From Mycogone perniciosa (taxonomy: Eukaryota > Ascomycota > Sordariomycetes > Hypocreales > Hypocreaceae): 64,000 bases of DNA. A program made the translations under genes and the position numbers. Within the stretch, counting starts at the first letter, position 1. Each line of letters begins with the position of its first letter. The notes under the pieces are model-generated. The model had not been told where the DNA came from and ran no database searches. It was given only the letters and a program-made list of their open reading frames with translations. The DNA lies in assembly GCA_025331125.1 (NCBI GenBank), contig JAOALB010000077.1:185068-249067 (forward strand), in the 5' to 3' direction. Of the stretch, positions 24,479 through 35,444 are shown piece by piece.

Positions 24479-25370
24479 GGTGGAGAGGTCGTTCTGGCTG
24501 GCGCAAACTCAACTGTTGGTAGGAATAGGGGCTGGTTATCGGCGGATCATCTGTGCAACATGGCCTCCTGGACCAGTGCTCCTCTCTGCTAAGGATGATC
24601 AGAAAAACTCCAAGGCTTCGATAGGAGGTGTCGAAGCTGGACCCCTGAGCGGGTTGAGTATGTGTGAATGAGTAACGTAGTAGAATGGGTTGCTTTGCGA
24701 CAAGAAATCAATTGATTGGCTTAGATCCGCCAATTCGTCCCTGGCTAGACGACAAGCCATGGGGCCCCACTTCCCTTATCTGTAGCCTCGCTGATCTCTA
24801 CGAAGTAATACGGAGTAGATGGTATTGAAGCGAACTCTCAACTAGGCTATTAGTACTTGGTTATTGCTCTCTTTTTTGGATAGCTAATATGGCTTTCTTG
24901 GGATGTCTGTGTAAAATTGCTCAACTCTTTAATTGTTATACTACTTCATACTCATAGGACACAATCAAGATAGTCGATAGGTAAGTGGTGTAAAGCAGAA
25001 CTACTCCGTACCCAGTTTAAACGCGAGAGTTTTATGTAGAATCTGTTGGGACGCTTAATTATGTGACACCTTAATAAGTCTTTTCAATGGGCTTATAAAT
25101 TCAAGAAAATCCTCAGGCAAATACTACGTTCACATGTCCATAGCCATGACGAACTTTATAGAACGAAGCTGAGCTGTGACGCCGTTAGCGGGGCCTGTAT
25201 GTACCCGTACCTGGGCAAGCTTGGAAAGTGGATGTCAAAGTACCTACGGAGTAGTATTTCGACCCTACGCTCCAAGAGCAAGTCTCTTGGACCTTCAAAC
25301 AACATCCAACATGCGTCTCTCGCTCGCATTTCTCCATCTTGGGTGACTGTTTTAGCATGGAATTTCCGCC
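24479..25370. promoter_or_regulatory. Divergent promoter region (ZIP / NFKBIL1-like)
   Basis: About 890 bp between two divergent ATGs. TACGGAGTA or its complement occurs at 24809, 25002 and 25245. No TATA box was found close to either start. Confidence 0.5.
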
Positions 25371-26366
25371 ATGAGCAGCGCGGCATCGTCTCCGAAGAGG
25401 CGTCACATATTATTGTCGATCAACCCAGACAGATATCCCAAGAGGCCTTCGGGAGAAGATGCAAAGTCGCCGTCTCCCATCGAGGACGCTACACCTTCGA
25501 CGTGTGAAGCCCGCGATGATGGGGGCGATTCGGGCCACACAAAGCCGAGGCGGACACGCTTGAAGCTTAAGGGTGAGAAGCGCCGTCACCACTCTCGCGA
25601 TGACCGCGATCGTGAATCCTCGCACCGACGCCATCACCGACATAGCCGGCGACGACATCGCTCCCCCACGCCTCCAAATCCTTATGACCCACCGTCGCTT
25701 GACCCGGATGCTGCGTTCCGCGAGTCCCTTTTCGATGCCATGGCCGACGATGAAGGCGCGGCGTACTGGGAGGGTGTTTATGGCCAGCCCTTGCACGTTT
25801 ACCCAGCCGAGAAAGTCGGACCATCGGGCGAGTTGGAGCGGATGACAGACGAGGAGTACGCCACACATGTGCGACAAAAGATGTGGGAGAAAACCAATGC
25901 GGGTCTTATTGAAGAGAGGGAACGACGGGAGGCAGAACGCAAGAGGAAGAAGGAAGAACAACGACAGACCCGCAAGCTCCAGGAGGAAATGGAGCGCAGC
26001 ATGCGCAGGGAGGAAAGGTCTCGAAGAAGGCAGAACTGGGCCGATCGATGGAAGGCATACACAAATGCTTGGTCGGCCTGGGATGGTGCTCCAGAGAAGA
26101 TAGTCTGGCCAATCGAGGGCGGCCAGCGGAAGGATATCGACGAGCAGAATGTTCGTGAATTCTTTATCCGTGGGTTGGACCTGGAGGGCCTTGGGGAGAA
26201 GGAGTTTGCCGCTAGGCTCAAGGAAGAACGAGTGCGCTGGCATCCAGACAAGATCCAGCAGAAGCTGGGTGGAAAAGTTGATAACGATATCATCAAAGAC
26301 GTGACGGCGATATTCCAAATGGTGGATAAGCTTTGGACACAGATGCGATCAGAAAAGGCATCATGA
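25371..26366 (+). CDS. NFKBIL1 (I-kappa-B-like) family protein
   Basis: Single exon, 331 residues. The N-terminal 110 residues are basic and of the SR/His-Arg-rich kind (RRHHSRDDRDRESSHRRHH), followed by an Arg/Glu coiled coil at about 165-225. The C-terminal block is diagnostic: RWKAYTNAWSAWDG near 226, then VRWHPDKIQQKLGG and DVTAIFQMVDKLWTQ, as in the C-terminus of human NFKBIL1. WHPDK resembles a J-domain HPD turn, but the surrounding helices are not DnaJ. The mammalian protein is linked to mRNA splicing, and the Arg-rich N-terminus fits a nuclear RNA-related role, though that is inference. The ankyrin repeats of the animal protein are absent. Confidence 0.85.
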   Translation: MSSAASSPKRRHILLSINPDRYPKRPSGEDAKSPSPIEDATPSTCEARDDGGDSGHTKPRRTRLKLKGEKRRHHSRDDRDRESSHRRHHRHSRRRHRSPTPPNPYDPPSLDPDAAFRESLFDAMADDEGAAYWEGVYGQPLHVYPAEKVGPSGELERMTDEEYATHVRQKMWEKTNAGLIEERERREAERKRKKEEQRQTRKLQEEMERSMRREERSRRRQNWADRWKAYTNAWSAWDGAPEKIVWPIEGGQRKDIDEQNVREFFIRGLDLEGLGEKEFAARLKEERVRWHPDKIQQKLGGKVDNDIIKDVTAIFQMVDKLWTQMRSEKAS

Positions 26367-26729
26367 TATATGTGGACTATCGATTCAGAACGGACATGAG
26401 ATACCCAGCTTTAACATCATGGTTACGTTGTGCTCTATTTAGGAGTCATGGAAGCACAAATCACAAGAAATATTGAATACAAGGCGCTCCTATCAAAAGG
26501 TGAACCCAGTCGATCCATTGTCTAGATACGCCGACTGATGCAAATCCTTAGACCCATGATATCGTAACGATCGTTCCAAGAGGTACAAATAGTACAGTTT
26601 GTGTGACAGGTGGCACATATGTGCCGCATGTTTTTGGCCATATTAGGGTAGTATTTCATTCTTCCTCTCATCCACCATCCATCAACCCACCCGTCCAACG
26701 TTCAAAGATAGTTCATGCCGATTTGACGC
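26367..26729. other. Convergent intergenic spacer
   Basis: About 360 bp between stop codons of convergent genes, expected to be 3' untranslated sequence. Nothing else seen. Confidence 0.6.
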
Positions 26730-27254
26730 CTACATATTGGCCAACACAGCAGCACCACCTAGCAGAGCACCCATGGCAACGAAAGCCGTCGGGGCAGGGG
26801 CATTGTCCTTCTTGTTTTCGGAAGCAGCCCTAGCAGCTTCGCTCGTAGCTTTGGCAAGGCTCTCGCTAGCCCTGGAGAGCTCGCTGCTGAGAGAGGATGC
26901 GGCTTCCCCTGTAGCGGTGGCGGCGACGCTGCTGAGGGAGCTGAGGATTGGACCAGCCTCGCTGGTGATGCTGGCGATGACCTTGGAGGGATCGGTGCGG
27001 AAGATGTCATCGACCTGGCTGTTGATCGACTTGCCTCGGGAGTAGCCCTCGTCGAAGTTGGAGCGGACGTCGCTGACGAAGGAGGAGGCTTTGCTGATGA
27101 TGTCGTCAATGATGCCGGGCTGGGGGTTGGCCTGGGGAAGAGGTTGTTAGTTGTGTGCCGGAATTGGATATACTACCTTCTAGGCGAATGAAGGATGGAC
27201 TCATACCTGGACCATGGCAACAAGGGCCAAGACAGCAACACTGAAGAACTTCAT
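26730..27254 (-). CDS. Small secreted protein, probably GPI-anchored
   Basis: Two exons (27207-27254, 26730-27131) give 149 residues. The first exon is a signal peptide core (MKFFSVAVLALVAMVQ), and the mature part begins about ANPQPGI. The middle is Ser/Ala-rich and helical (SKASSFVSDVRSNFDEG, LSSELSRASESLAKATSEA), with no cysteines. The last 23 residues are a hydrophobic tail after a small-residue/charged stretch (SENKKDNAPAP), as expected of a GPI attachment signal. No enzyme motif is present and I do not recognise a named family; cell-wall or surface protein is the best guess. The exon 1 boundary CAG|GTATGA and the CCCCAG acceptor are clear. An upstream gap of over 2 kb may hold complex regulation. 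Confidence 0.8.
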
Positions 27255-29512
27255 GTCGATTGAGGTGTAATTTGGCGTTTCTAGAGGTGTGTAGGGCGTA
27301 TAGATTCTAAGTTCTTCGTACAGCTGTTTTATACGAACATGGGCAGAAAGAGATCTCGTGTCAAGGCAGCAGTGAATCGGTTACAGGGACACGGGCACTT
27401 TTATATATGTATGCACGGGAGTTGTGCCAAGCCAGGCTGGGCTGTGTTGACTGACTTATTGAGTAGAGACCGAAGCAACAAACAAGAAAAGGGTCCTCCT
27501 GTCAGACGGTCTCCATCCTCGGGCTGCCTCACCTCTCCAGGGAGGACTTGGCTGCGTGGGGAGACCCTGTCAAATCCACCAACTCTAAGCCTTGTATTCT
27601 TGTTCTTTATCCGAGCCTCTCCATATCACATATCTATATTCAAGAGTGGTGATGGGAAATATGGAGTCAAGGCAGTATGTATGGAGTATGTATTAGCGGT
27701 GCTACCCGTTTTCGGTAAAACGAGGTACAGAAACCAGGCACTGAAAATACGGAGTACAAGCGGTACAGTAAGATTCGGTGCATGTCGCGAAGTACCCACA
27801 CACTAGTGTGGAGGCGAAGACGGCTAAACTCGATCGGGCTCTGGTGACGTCGGGGCAACACGCCACACATCTCGAGACTGACGACACATTTTCACACAAA
27901 ACATGCGCGATGGATGGCTGAAAAGGGTGCTTCACTCTGACGATTCATGAAGGAGATGGAGAGAGTGGCACAGATGGGTTGTATGTATGTACCTCGTATG
28001 TTCGTATGTATGCATGTGTGTATGTACAGATATCAGCTTGGCAGTTTGGTTGGTTCTTTAGCATTTAATATCAACGGCTAACATCCTATTGCGCCATCAC
28101 GTGTTGGATTTCTTCGAAATTGACCCGTTGACTTGGCAAGCTTCGGAGACATGCCGCTGATTTCTTTATTTTTTTTGATTAGTTGTTGTTGCTAAGCCAC
28201 GCTTGGGGTGTTACTGGCGGAGGTGATATGTGCATACAGCAGAGAGACATCCATCCATGTGAGGGAGAGGGGGTGGTACAGTAAGCCCAAATGCTCAAGA
28301 TGGGATGTGATCTTCGCCTGGAGGGATTCACTGTTGATTTTTTTTTTTAAAAAAATTGTTTAATTTCGAGATGGGCGAGCCTTAAGAGCAAGTGGCAACC
28401 GGCAAATGTACAGTTCTGTACGATTAGGGAACAAACACATGGAGATACCTGGCACGAATCATGCGAATGCTGAACAACACCACTCAACTGTCAAGATGGC
28501 TGATGTCTTGTAATGCTACCCATTGGTATTATGTGATGCTGCGGATTGAGACAATGTGGCATCAGTACTCCGTACACGTATCATGCTGCTTGTTTGGCCA
28601 TAAACCCACCCGATCGCAATAAACAAATCGCCGTTGCTCGGGTACGAAGTATTCCCCCGATATCTGTGAGCTCCCGACCATCTCCATAACCTCGACGAAT
28701 AGAACCATGGACGCTGGCAACCCACATAAAAACAGATACATAGAACCAACCATACGGAGTACAAATAAATAGGAGACACCGTCACCAGCCAAGTTGCATC
28801 TGCCGACGCCGCCGTAGCCAAATCACCGGTCCGCCAAGATGCCAAGGGTGCTATCCAACACGCACTTCATCACTCGCTGAAGTGTCCCCTGTCGTTGCTG
28901 CAGGTCTGTGACCCTCGTTCCACTCTTAAGCCAAGCTAGAAGGGCCGCATCTACGGAGTAATAGGCGGCCATCTTCCCGCTGTGTTGTTGCTAACGGTCT
29001 CTGTACTTTGGTGCTGCCCCAGCAGATGGCCTGTGATGAGAGCTACAATATCCAAACCTGATAAAGATAGTACTTCGTACAAAAGCAAGGCATTTACTTT
29101 GTACTTCGTACAAGTGATACGGTGATTCGGATTTCAGCTGCGCCAACTTCTCGGGTGTGTGTGAATTTATCAATGTGAGACAGCATTGTCTTCCTCAATC
29201 ACGGTGGCTGGCTCGCAAAGCCACTCAGCCGCCTCAGACATGTCGCATTCAAGGTCGAGAGATCGACCATCCATCTCAACCTGCACCATTGTTCTAGCAA
29301 TACTCCGTACTCCGTACGAAGTACGTAATTCTGGCAAGGCAGACAGCACTTTTGCATCTGCCCAAGGATTGTATATCGTCATCGACTGCACATGCATCAT
29401 GTCTTGGTATGTAGTTTACATGCAGAATCTTGACACAGCCCAAGATTTACGAGGCCGTGCCCGACAAACGGCGATCCAAACCGCCACATCCATTTGATCC
29501 TATTCCACGTAA
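27255..29512. other. Intergenic region upstream of the GPI-type protein gene
   Basis: About 2.26 kb, no credible gene. It holds a GTAT-type microsatellite at about 27978-28028, a 10-bp T run and A run near 28339-28356, and TACGGAGTA-type copies at 27748, 28566, 28753, 28952 and 29301 (a double copy). Confidence 0.6.
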
Positions 29513-32141
29513 TCAGACTTCCCGGTAGGGTGAGATACCCTTCTTTAACTCTGCCACTATCTCAGCGGCTTCGTCAGCCCCCCGAGTCTCGAAATCGTAC
29601 CGTTTGCTTTCCGTGGCTTTGTAAACGACGAGCTATTTTTGGATATGTCAGTTACACGCGTCCCAATAACATGAATGTTGAGTCAGCACACTGCCCCCTC
29701 CATGTCGGTAGTTATAGCAGCATCCAGCTTTTTCAAGCAAGACTCACCTTCACATTCGCGGGGTGCTTTCGTGGCACCTTGCACCCGATCACGTTGCTAA
29801 AGTGCACTGTCGTCGTCTTGCCTCCGCCTTCCTGGACGGCCTTGCCTCCTGACGCCGGCACAATGTGAATGTACTCGCCGTCAATCACCAAAATCCGCTC
29901 GCTCATCCCCACGATCCTCATGGGCTGCTTACGCCAGACTGTGTACTTCTTGTAGTTGGCACTTCCCAACTCGTCCTGCTTCACAACCTCCCGGGCAAGC
30001 GGGTGCGAGCCCAACATGTAGTTCTTCTTGGTTCCCTTCCGCTGCCCTTGGCTGTCCAACATCGGCATCATCTTTGGTGATGAGCTTCCAGGAGAGCCTG
30101 TCATGGCAAGCGGACCGTCCGTGGCGAACCGTCGGCGGTACAATTCCAGATCCGAGACATTTCCAATCGACGACACTGGCCGATCGAGCATCACCACTGC
30201 TCCAGAGCCTGGAAGCTTCAACACATGATTTGCCTTGTCTAGCTGTCGTTTGCGACAAACCAAATCCAATACTTCTGCCAAGTATGTGTCCGTAGTAATA
30301 TCAATCGTGACCATCTGACCAGCAGCAACATCGGACGACATGATGTAAATACGCAAGAGCTTCTGTTGACCACGCGCAGTATTTGGCGTAGTTGCTCGAG
30401 GCGGCGCATCTGCCAGAAACATGTTCGCCCGATAGGTGGTTGTTAATATGGGATTTTGTCTCCGGCGTGCCGGCAGCACGTCCGGGTTGGAATTCGCGCT
30501 CTTCGCGGCGTTCTCTTCAGCAACGCTTTCCTGTGATGGTTGTTGTGCTTCTTCCTCATCCTCTTGTGGAGTTAGACCCTGGTTCTCCTCATACTCCTCC
30601 TCTGAAGCGGCGACTATGGCAAACTCGTCATACACCTTCGAGTTAGATCGCATCCGCCCGCCACCCCTCATGTTGGCATTGTTAACCGTTGTGAAAGACG
30701 TCAGGGGCTTCGTCCGCTCAAAGGGCGGAAAGTCGTCATCCACCTCGCCTCCCTCCTCAACCATCCTCAGTGTCCACCAGTTAATATTTCGTTTCTTGGC
30801 TGCAATGGTTGGCTCCCTCTTTTCTTCGTTGTATCGATACAAGCCTAAGCCTATCAGATCAGCTACAGTAACTGCTCTTTCCACGCCTTGGCCATCGTGG
30901 ACTCTCGGTTGAATCAGCACCTCAATGGACTTGTTGGGTGTCTTCGAAAATGCGGCGTAGATGCGGATAGCAATAGCCCCCTTCGTGCCTTGCCCGCTGA
31001 GATGGGCGAATTTCTGGAAGGGGATTGTAGACTTGTGTTGCTTGGCTTTCAGAGCGGCCGAGAGTAGACTTTGGGGTTGGACAACACTGAGCGGCCGGAT
31101 CATGCTCATAGGGCGCGGAGGTGGCAAAGCTTCGAACACAGCTGGGGGAGGGGGGCGAGGCGCGTGGGATCTCCTGATGGTAGATTGCCTGGTGAAGTTC
31201 CTTGGAGGTGTGCCCACTACTTGCCGGGTGGGTGATGCATTGATAGGGTGCTCTACAACATCGAGGATCGACGCCTCGTCTATACTTGCCACGTAATCTG
31301 CCAGCATGTCCGATCCATCGGAGTCATCGTCATCCTCTTCCTCAGGTAACAGTGAGGGGCCAGTCCGTTGAATCCCTGGTGAAGGTTCTTCGTTGATCCT
31401 GTCTTGCATCCTTATTGCCCTGGTTGCTGCTCGCGCTGCTTCCCGGTGCTTGACCACAGTCGGTACATCAAACTCGTTCTCTGATGACACCTCACTACTG
31501 GTGACGGTATCTCGCCGTGGCCTTCCAGGAATGATCCCCAAGGAAGCTTGGGAACCCCGGCGAGGGGCCCGAGGAGATGTGTTCCCGATTGGTGTCAACT
31601 GGGACGCCTGACTGGGCGAGGATCCAGCACGGTTCCTCACCGGCATTTTGGCAAACTTGATCTGCTGAGCCGCCCTGTGCTCTGATTCTTCTTCGCTATC
31701 ATCGCTGAGGTCGCTGCTGTCCTCCTCCATCTGCTCCCGGCGCCTGCGCCTCTTGGTGGCCGCCCCAGGGCCTACGGTGTCTGCTCCTCCACCCGTGAGC
31801 ATACCACCGTCTTCGAAGCCATCTTCCAACGTGTGGCCGACTTGTCGCGGCGCTTGGAAGTATTCGGAAGCAATAGCCGTAGGGATTGGCGGCGAGTGTG
31901 TCCTCTTGATGTGGGACGAGTTCGGTCGCCAGCCCGCGGCTTTGAATGGAGCGCTATTGAGAACACTATCGTTGACGGTGATCAACCGCTCGCCCACTCC
32001 GTCGGCGATTTCATTCAGATAGCTGGTGCGAAGCTGGTATGAAACAAGCCTAAATTACAGTCATCAGCTCGTTGGCCTGCATTTGCATGCGGTGGCTACA
32101 ACCAGGAGGGCCACGCACTCTTCTAGCTGAATGACAGACAT
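29513..32141 (-). CDS. sin1: Sin1/Avo1, TOR complex 2 subunit
   Basis: Scaffold of TORC2 that presents AGC kinases such as Ypk1 to Tor at the plasma membrane. The body is one exon (29748-32033) plus a C-terminal exon at 29513-29632. The N-terminal exon is less certain: ATG at 32141 with donor at 32102 gives 13 residues in phase, about 814 in total, but uses a weak GTTGTA donor. The N-terminal block (TSYLNEIADGVGERLITVNDSVLN, here split by position) is the Sin1 signature. An Arg/Lys-Glu-rich and acidic middle follows, then the CRIM domain at about 330-470 (TIPFQKFAHLSGQG, EVLIQPRVHDGQG), an insert, a Ras-binding-like region, and a C-terminal PH domain ending YKATESKRYDFET. The domain order is complete. 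Confidence 0.93.
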
Positions 32142-32480
32142 GGTCAATGAGATTTGTTGTAGGTTTGAACGGCGCGTTGAACAGCGTCTCTAGAGAAAAG
32201 GCGTCTACCAGAGAGCCATTGCGCGTTCACATGTTTGTCCAGCGCAAACAGAGCAGAGTTTATCAAGACGAAGATGGAGGAAGAATGATGGCTGAAGGCT
32301 GCTGGCAGAAAGACACCCGTGTAGCTAAGCGTGGGGTACTATCGGAGTAGCTGAGCACGGACATGGCCTACACGTCAGAATGTCATTTTCTACCTCCAAA
32401 CTTCTACAACGCAAGACTCGAAACTCGAAATTCTCCATATCCTCACACACATACCCAAAACATACCGGCTGACGTGCAAG
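32142..32480. promoter_or_regulatory. Divergent promoter region (sin1 / PRCC-domain gene)
   Basis: 339 bp between two divergent ATGs. No TATA box or known operator was found. The bases just before the PRCC ATG are CA-rich, as common in fungal leaders. Confidence 0.5.
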
Positions 32481-33650
32481 ATGGGTCTTGTCGACTACTC
32501 AGAATCCGACGCTTCTGCCTCTGAGTCTGAGGCGCCAGTCAAACCCACAACAAAAGCTCCTCCCAAGAAGCCCGCATTCCAGAAAGTCGTCGACCGATCG
32601 AATCCAGGCAAAATCATTGTCAATCTACCCCAAGCGACATCTTCTAGCGCTCCAAGTGCGTCGCACAGCGATGGGCCTCCTGCAAAACGAGCGCGGACTG
32701 GCGGAGCTGGCGGCCTCTTTGCAGGCTTTAACGCCTTCCTCCCGCCGCCGAAGAACACAGGCAAACAAGCCCCGAAGAAGCCTGCCGCCGGCCAGACGCG
32801 GCCAGGCGTGAATCTCAAGACGAGCGCCGAGCCGGGATTCAGTCGCGATGCGGAGTCGTCAGGGAATGCTGGCGCTGCGGAGACAGCGCTTGGAGGCATG
32901 AACTTGCCACCGCCGAAGCGACCGGCCGAACCATCAATATCAGACGAACTGAAGCCTGCGGAGGAAGTGAAGCTGGTGGGCAAGCCATTAATGTTCAGGC
33001 CTCTTTCCGTTGCGCGAAACACTACGAAAAAGAAAACCACTAAGTCGGGTATCGCAATGGCCCCAGCAGTTTCAACAGCGAGTACTCAGTCATCAGGCCA
33101 GGCAACCAATACAACTGCGAAGGAAGATCCTGCGCCGGCGCCTCCACCCAAAAAGACATCACTATTCTCCCTTCACGTCGAGGAGCCTTCAATATCTGCA
33201 ACATCCTCAACAGCAGCAGGTGGGGCATATGAGCCCCTATTCGAAACTGGAGAAAGCGCGGATCAATACCCTGCAGATACGCTTGGCGATTATTCTCAGC
33301 ATGCAAACTATGGACAGGCAGTAGGCGCAGGAACAGAGTCATTGGATAGTATAGCAAACGACTTGAACCTCTCCGCTGCAGAGAGACGAGAACTATTCGG
33401 CCGCGGAGGAAGCCACCAGACAGCCAAGAAGGTCATCAACTTCAACATGGACCAGGAATACAAACACAACGAAGAACTCAGAGCAGCCGGCGAGCAGCAG
33501 ACACACAACCCGGTTCGCGCCATCCAGGGTGGCAAGCACAGTCTTCGACAGCTTGTGCAGAACGTGGCGAACCAGCGTGATGCGCTGGAGGAAAGTTTCG
33601 CAAAGGGTAAAAGCAATCGGAGAGAAGCGGCAAACAAGTACGGTTGGTAA
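32481..33650 (+). CDS. PRCC-domain nuclear protein
   Basis: Single exon, 389 residues. The N-terminus is MGLVDYSESDASASESEA, the usual start of this family, followed by a Pro/Lys-rich disordered region with a basic patch (PPAKRARTGG). The conserved domain is at the C-terminus (about 315-389): VINFNMDQEYKHNEELRAAG, then GGKHSLRQLVQNVANQRDALE and a basic end KSNRREAANKYGW. In animals PRCC is associated with spliceosomes and binds MAD2B; the fungal role is unknown and is probably splicing-related. It is divergent from sin1 and converges on the gene at 33.9-35.4 kb with only 227 bp between. Confidence 0.88.
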   Translation: MGLVDYSESDASASESEAPVKPTTKAPPKKPAFQKVVDRSNPGKIIVNLPQATSSSAPSASHSDGPPAKRARTGGAGGLFAGFNAFLPPPKNTGKQAPKKPAAGQTRPGVNLKTSAEPGFSRDAESSGNAGAAETALGGMNLPPPKRPAEPSISDELKPAEEVKLVGKPLMFRPLSVARNTTKKKTTKSGIAMAPAVSTASTQSSGQATNTTAKEDPAPAPPPKKTSLFSLHVEEPSISATSSTAAGGAYEPLFETGESADQYPADTLGDYSQHANYGQAVGAGTESLDSIANDLNLSAAERRELFGRGGSHQTAKKVINFNMDQEYKHNEELRAAGEQQTHNPVRAIQGGKHSLRQLVQNVANQRDALEESFAKGKSNRREAANKYGW

Positions 33651-33877
33651 AGAGATGGAGAATATGATACCCAAGACATCGGATCTGAATGAAGAAATTG
33701 TATGTATATTATGTATTTGCTAGGCTTTGAAAAATACCCATTTGCCTACTCCCTCGACGCCTGTTCACCATGCTCTGCCCTGAGAGAAAAAGAAGAAGAA
33801 AAAAGTATGCCATAAGTGTATGCATATGGAAGAAGAAAGAATAAACAATTTGCTTGCTGGATGCTGGTCATCAAGGT

Positions 33878-35444
33878 TTAGCAGGTTTCTACTGCAACTG
33901 TCCTCCCCTTCAATCCGTTGTCACCCATGAGAAACCCCCATTCTCCACGCGTTATGGGCGATATATCATCATATGCCTTCGGTGTTATCGGCCCCATGGC
34001 CGTTGCGCCTTGGTCGGGGCTCAAGGTATCCGCGCTTAGGACCTGGTCGATGGTGAAATGCTTGTTCCATGTATGCATCGTCGATCGATCGGTTGGTCGT
34101 GCTGTGCGATCCCCGTCCTCATTCTCATTTTCCTCGTTCCGTCTCTTCTCTTCCTCTTGAGGCTTGGGTTTAGACTTGAGATCAAAGTTTGTGTGAATTT
34201 TTGGCAAAGGTGCAATTCTCCGTGGAGAGGGTGGCTTGAACACCTGCATTACGGTCATGGCTATGCCAATACTTTCGTCTGATATCGTATCAGAAGGAGT
34301 GAGACTGTCGTCATCATCGCCATCGTCGTCATCCAGTTTGAGAGAGAGTTCTTTAATCACTGGCTCCGGTATCATTTCCAAGGGCATGCCAGAAATGCCG
34401 CCTGTGCGTTCTGGTCCGCCGTATGCTCGTCGATACATACGATCGAGGTCGGCAATGGCAGAGTTGCTGACGCTGAGCCAGTCGTATGACCTGAGGAGGT
34501 CTGACCTGGAGACTTTGCTGCCGTTGCTGGCTAGGACGAAACGTCGTAGCTCATCGACAGCGTCTTCCAGTCGTAATGGGGAGGTTGATTTGGAGTAGCT
34601 CGAGAGCGCGCTCTTGATGCTATACAGTCTATCCAGAGATAGCAAAGTTAAGCCATCGGAAGAGAAGAGAACTTCGTTCTGGACGATTGAGTTTTGGAAC
34701 AGGCGGTTCGTCAAGTCCTGGGTCATGGGACTCGAGAAGGGGGTGAGCCAGGAGCTAGTAAGGTCGTTCATTAGTACCTAGGATATGATGTTACGGCGTA
34801 TCTACTTACCCAATGCCAAATTTGTTCCCCACCTTGGAGAGGGTACTTTTCAGAACCTTCTCTGTTTTGGGGGACATGTCACCGGCACAAAAGAAGCGGA
34901 GACCCAAGGGATTTGGCGTCGGCGGCCCGCTACTGTCCGATGTGTTGATGGAGGAGGCGGTACAGGGAGTCATGGGCGGCGGAGACAACGGTGTGGTTGG
35001 TGAAAGAGGCCATCGGAACTTTGGACTCTGAGACTCCGATGTCGTTGAAAGGCCTGGGGTGGAGGGCATGGCACTCCTCGAGAGGTCGCTTGGTGGGTTT
35101 GAGCCAAAGGGAACCGAGGCAGAGCGCAGGAGCTGCTTCAATGCGACGACAGGACTGGAGGCAAAGCCGAAGCGGCCACTGCCGGTGCTGCTTCCGGTGA
35201 GCGGAGGAGAGCCCGGGGTAGTGGGGCTGGGAAAGGCCGGAGAATGCGGAGGGACTGCGATCGGTAGCTGGTAGTCCCTCCGGACGATGACGAGGGTGAG
35301 ATGCAGGGCCTTCTTTGCCAATCTACTCGACGTGTATTCGAGGGCCGGGGTGAGGTGAGGTGGGAGGTGGTGGGCATCGAGGATGGATTGCCCTGCCTCG
35401 AGGGGAGAGGATATCCTCTCTTTCAGCGCCATGACGGAGGGCAT
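33878..35444 (-). CDS. Uncharacterised Ser/Pro-rich protein
   Basis: Two exons (34810-35444, 33878-34754) give 503 residues; the 55-bp intron has a GTAAGT donor, a TACTAAT branch site and a CTAG acceptor. I do not recognise the family. The start is the ATG at 35444; an intron acceptor (CCATAG) just upstream could mean a further short exon. Residues about 1-60 look folded and helical (LEAGQSILDAHHLPPHLTPALEYTSSRL is cited by position only in part), with LHLTLVIVRRDYQLP behind. Then comes a disordered Ser/Pro/Gly stretch (about 70-180), a second helical block (LTNRLFQNSIVQNEVLF, LEDAVDELRRFVLASNG) and an acidic run of Asp near 300. It may be a regulatory scaffold, but nothing shows a reaction or partner. 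Confidence 0.72.

Noticed and set aside
25410..26318. 302-codon minus-strand frame
   Set aside because: Antisense shadow of the NFKBIL1-like gene; its Arg/Glu-rich codons yield a Leu/Ser-rich mirror frame.
25371..26366. DnaJ-domain protein
   Set aside because: Contains WHPDK but lacks the rest of a J domain; C-terminal motifs match NFKBIL1 instead.
27339..27806. 155-codon plus-strand frame
   Set aside because: No motif, lies within the promoter side of the GPI-type gene; includes a TACGGAGTA copy, which I otherwise see only outside genes.
27978..28028. GTAT-rich stretch as a telomere or regulatory element
   Set aside because: Simple imperfect microsatellite with no further structure.
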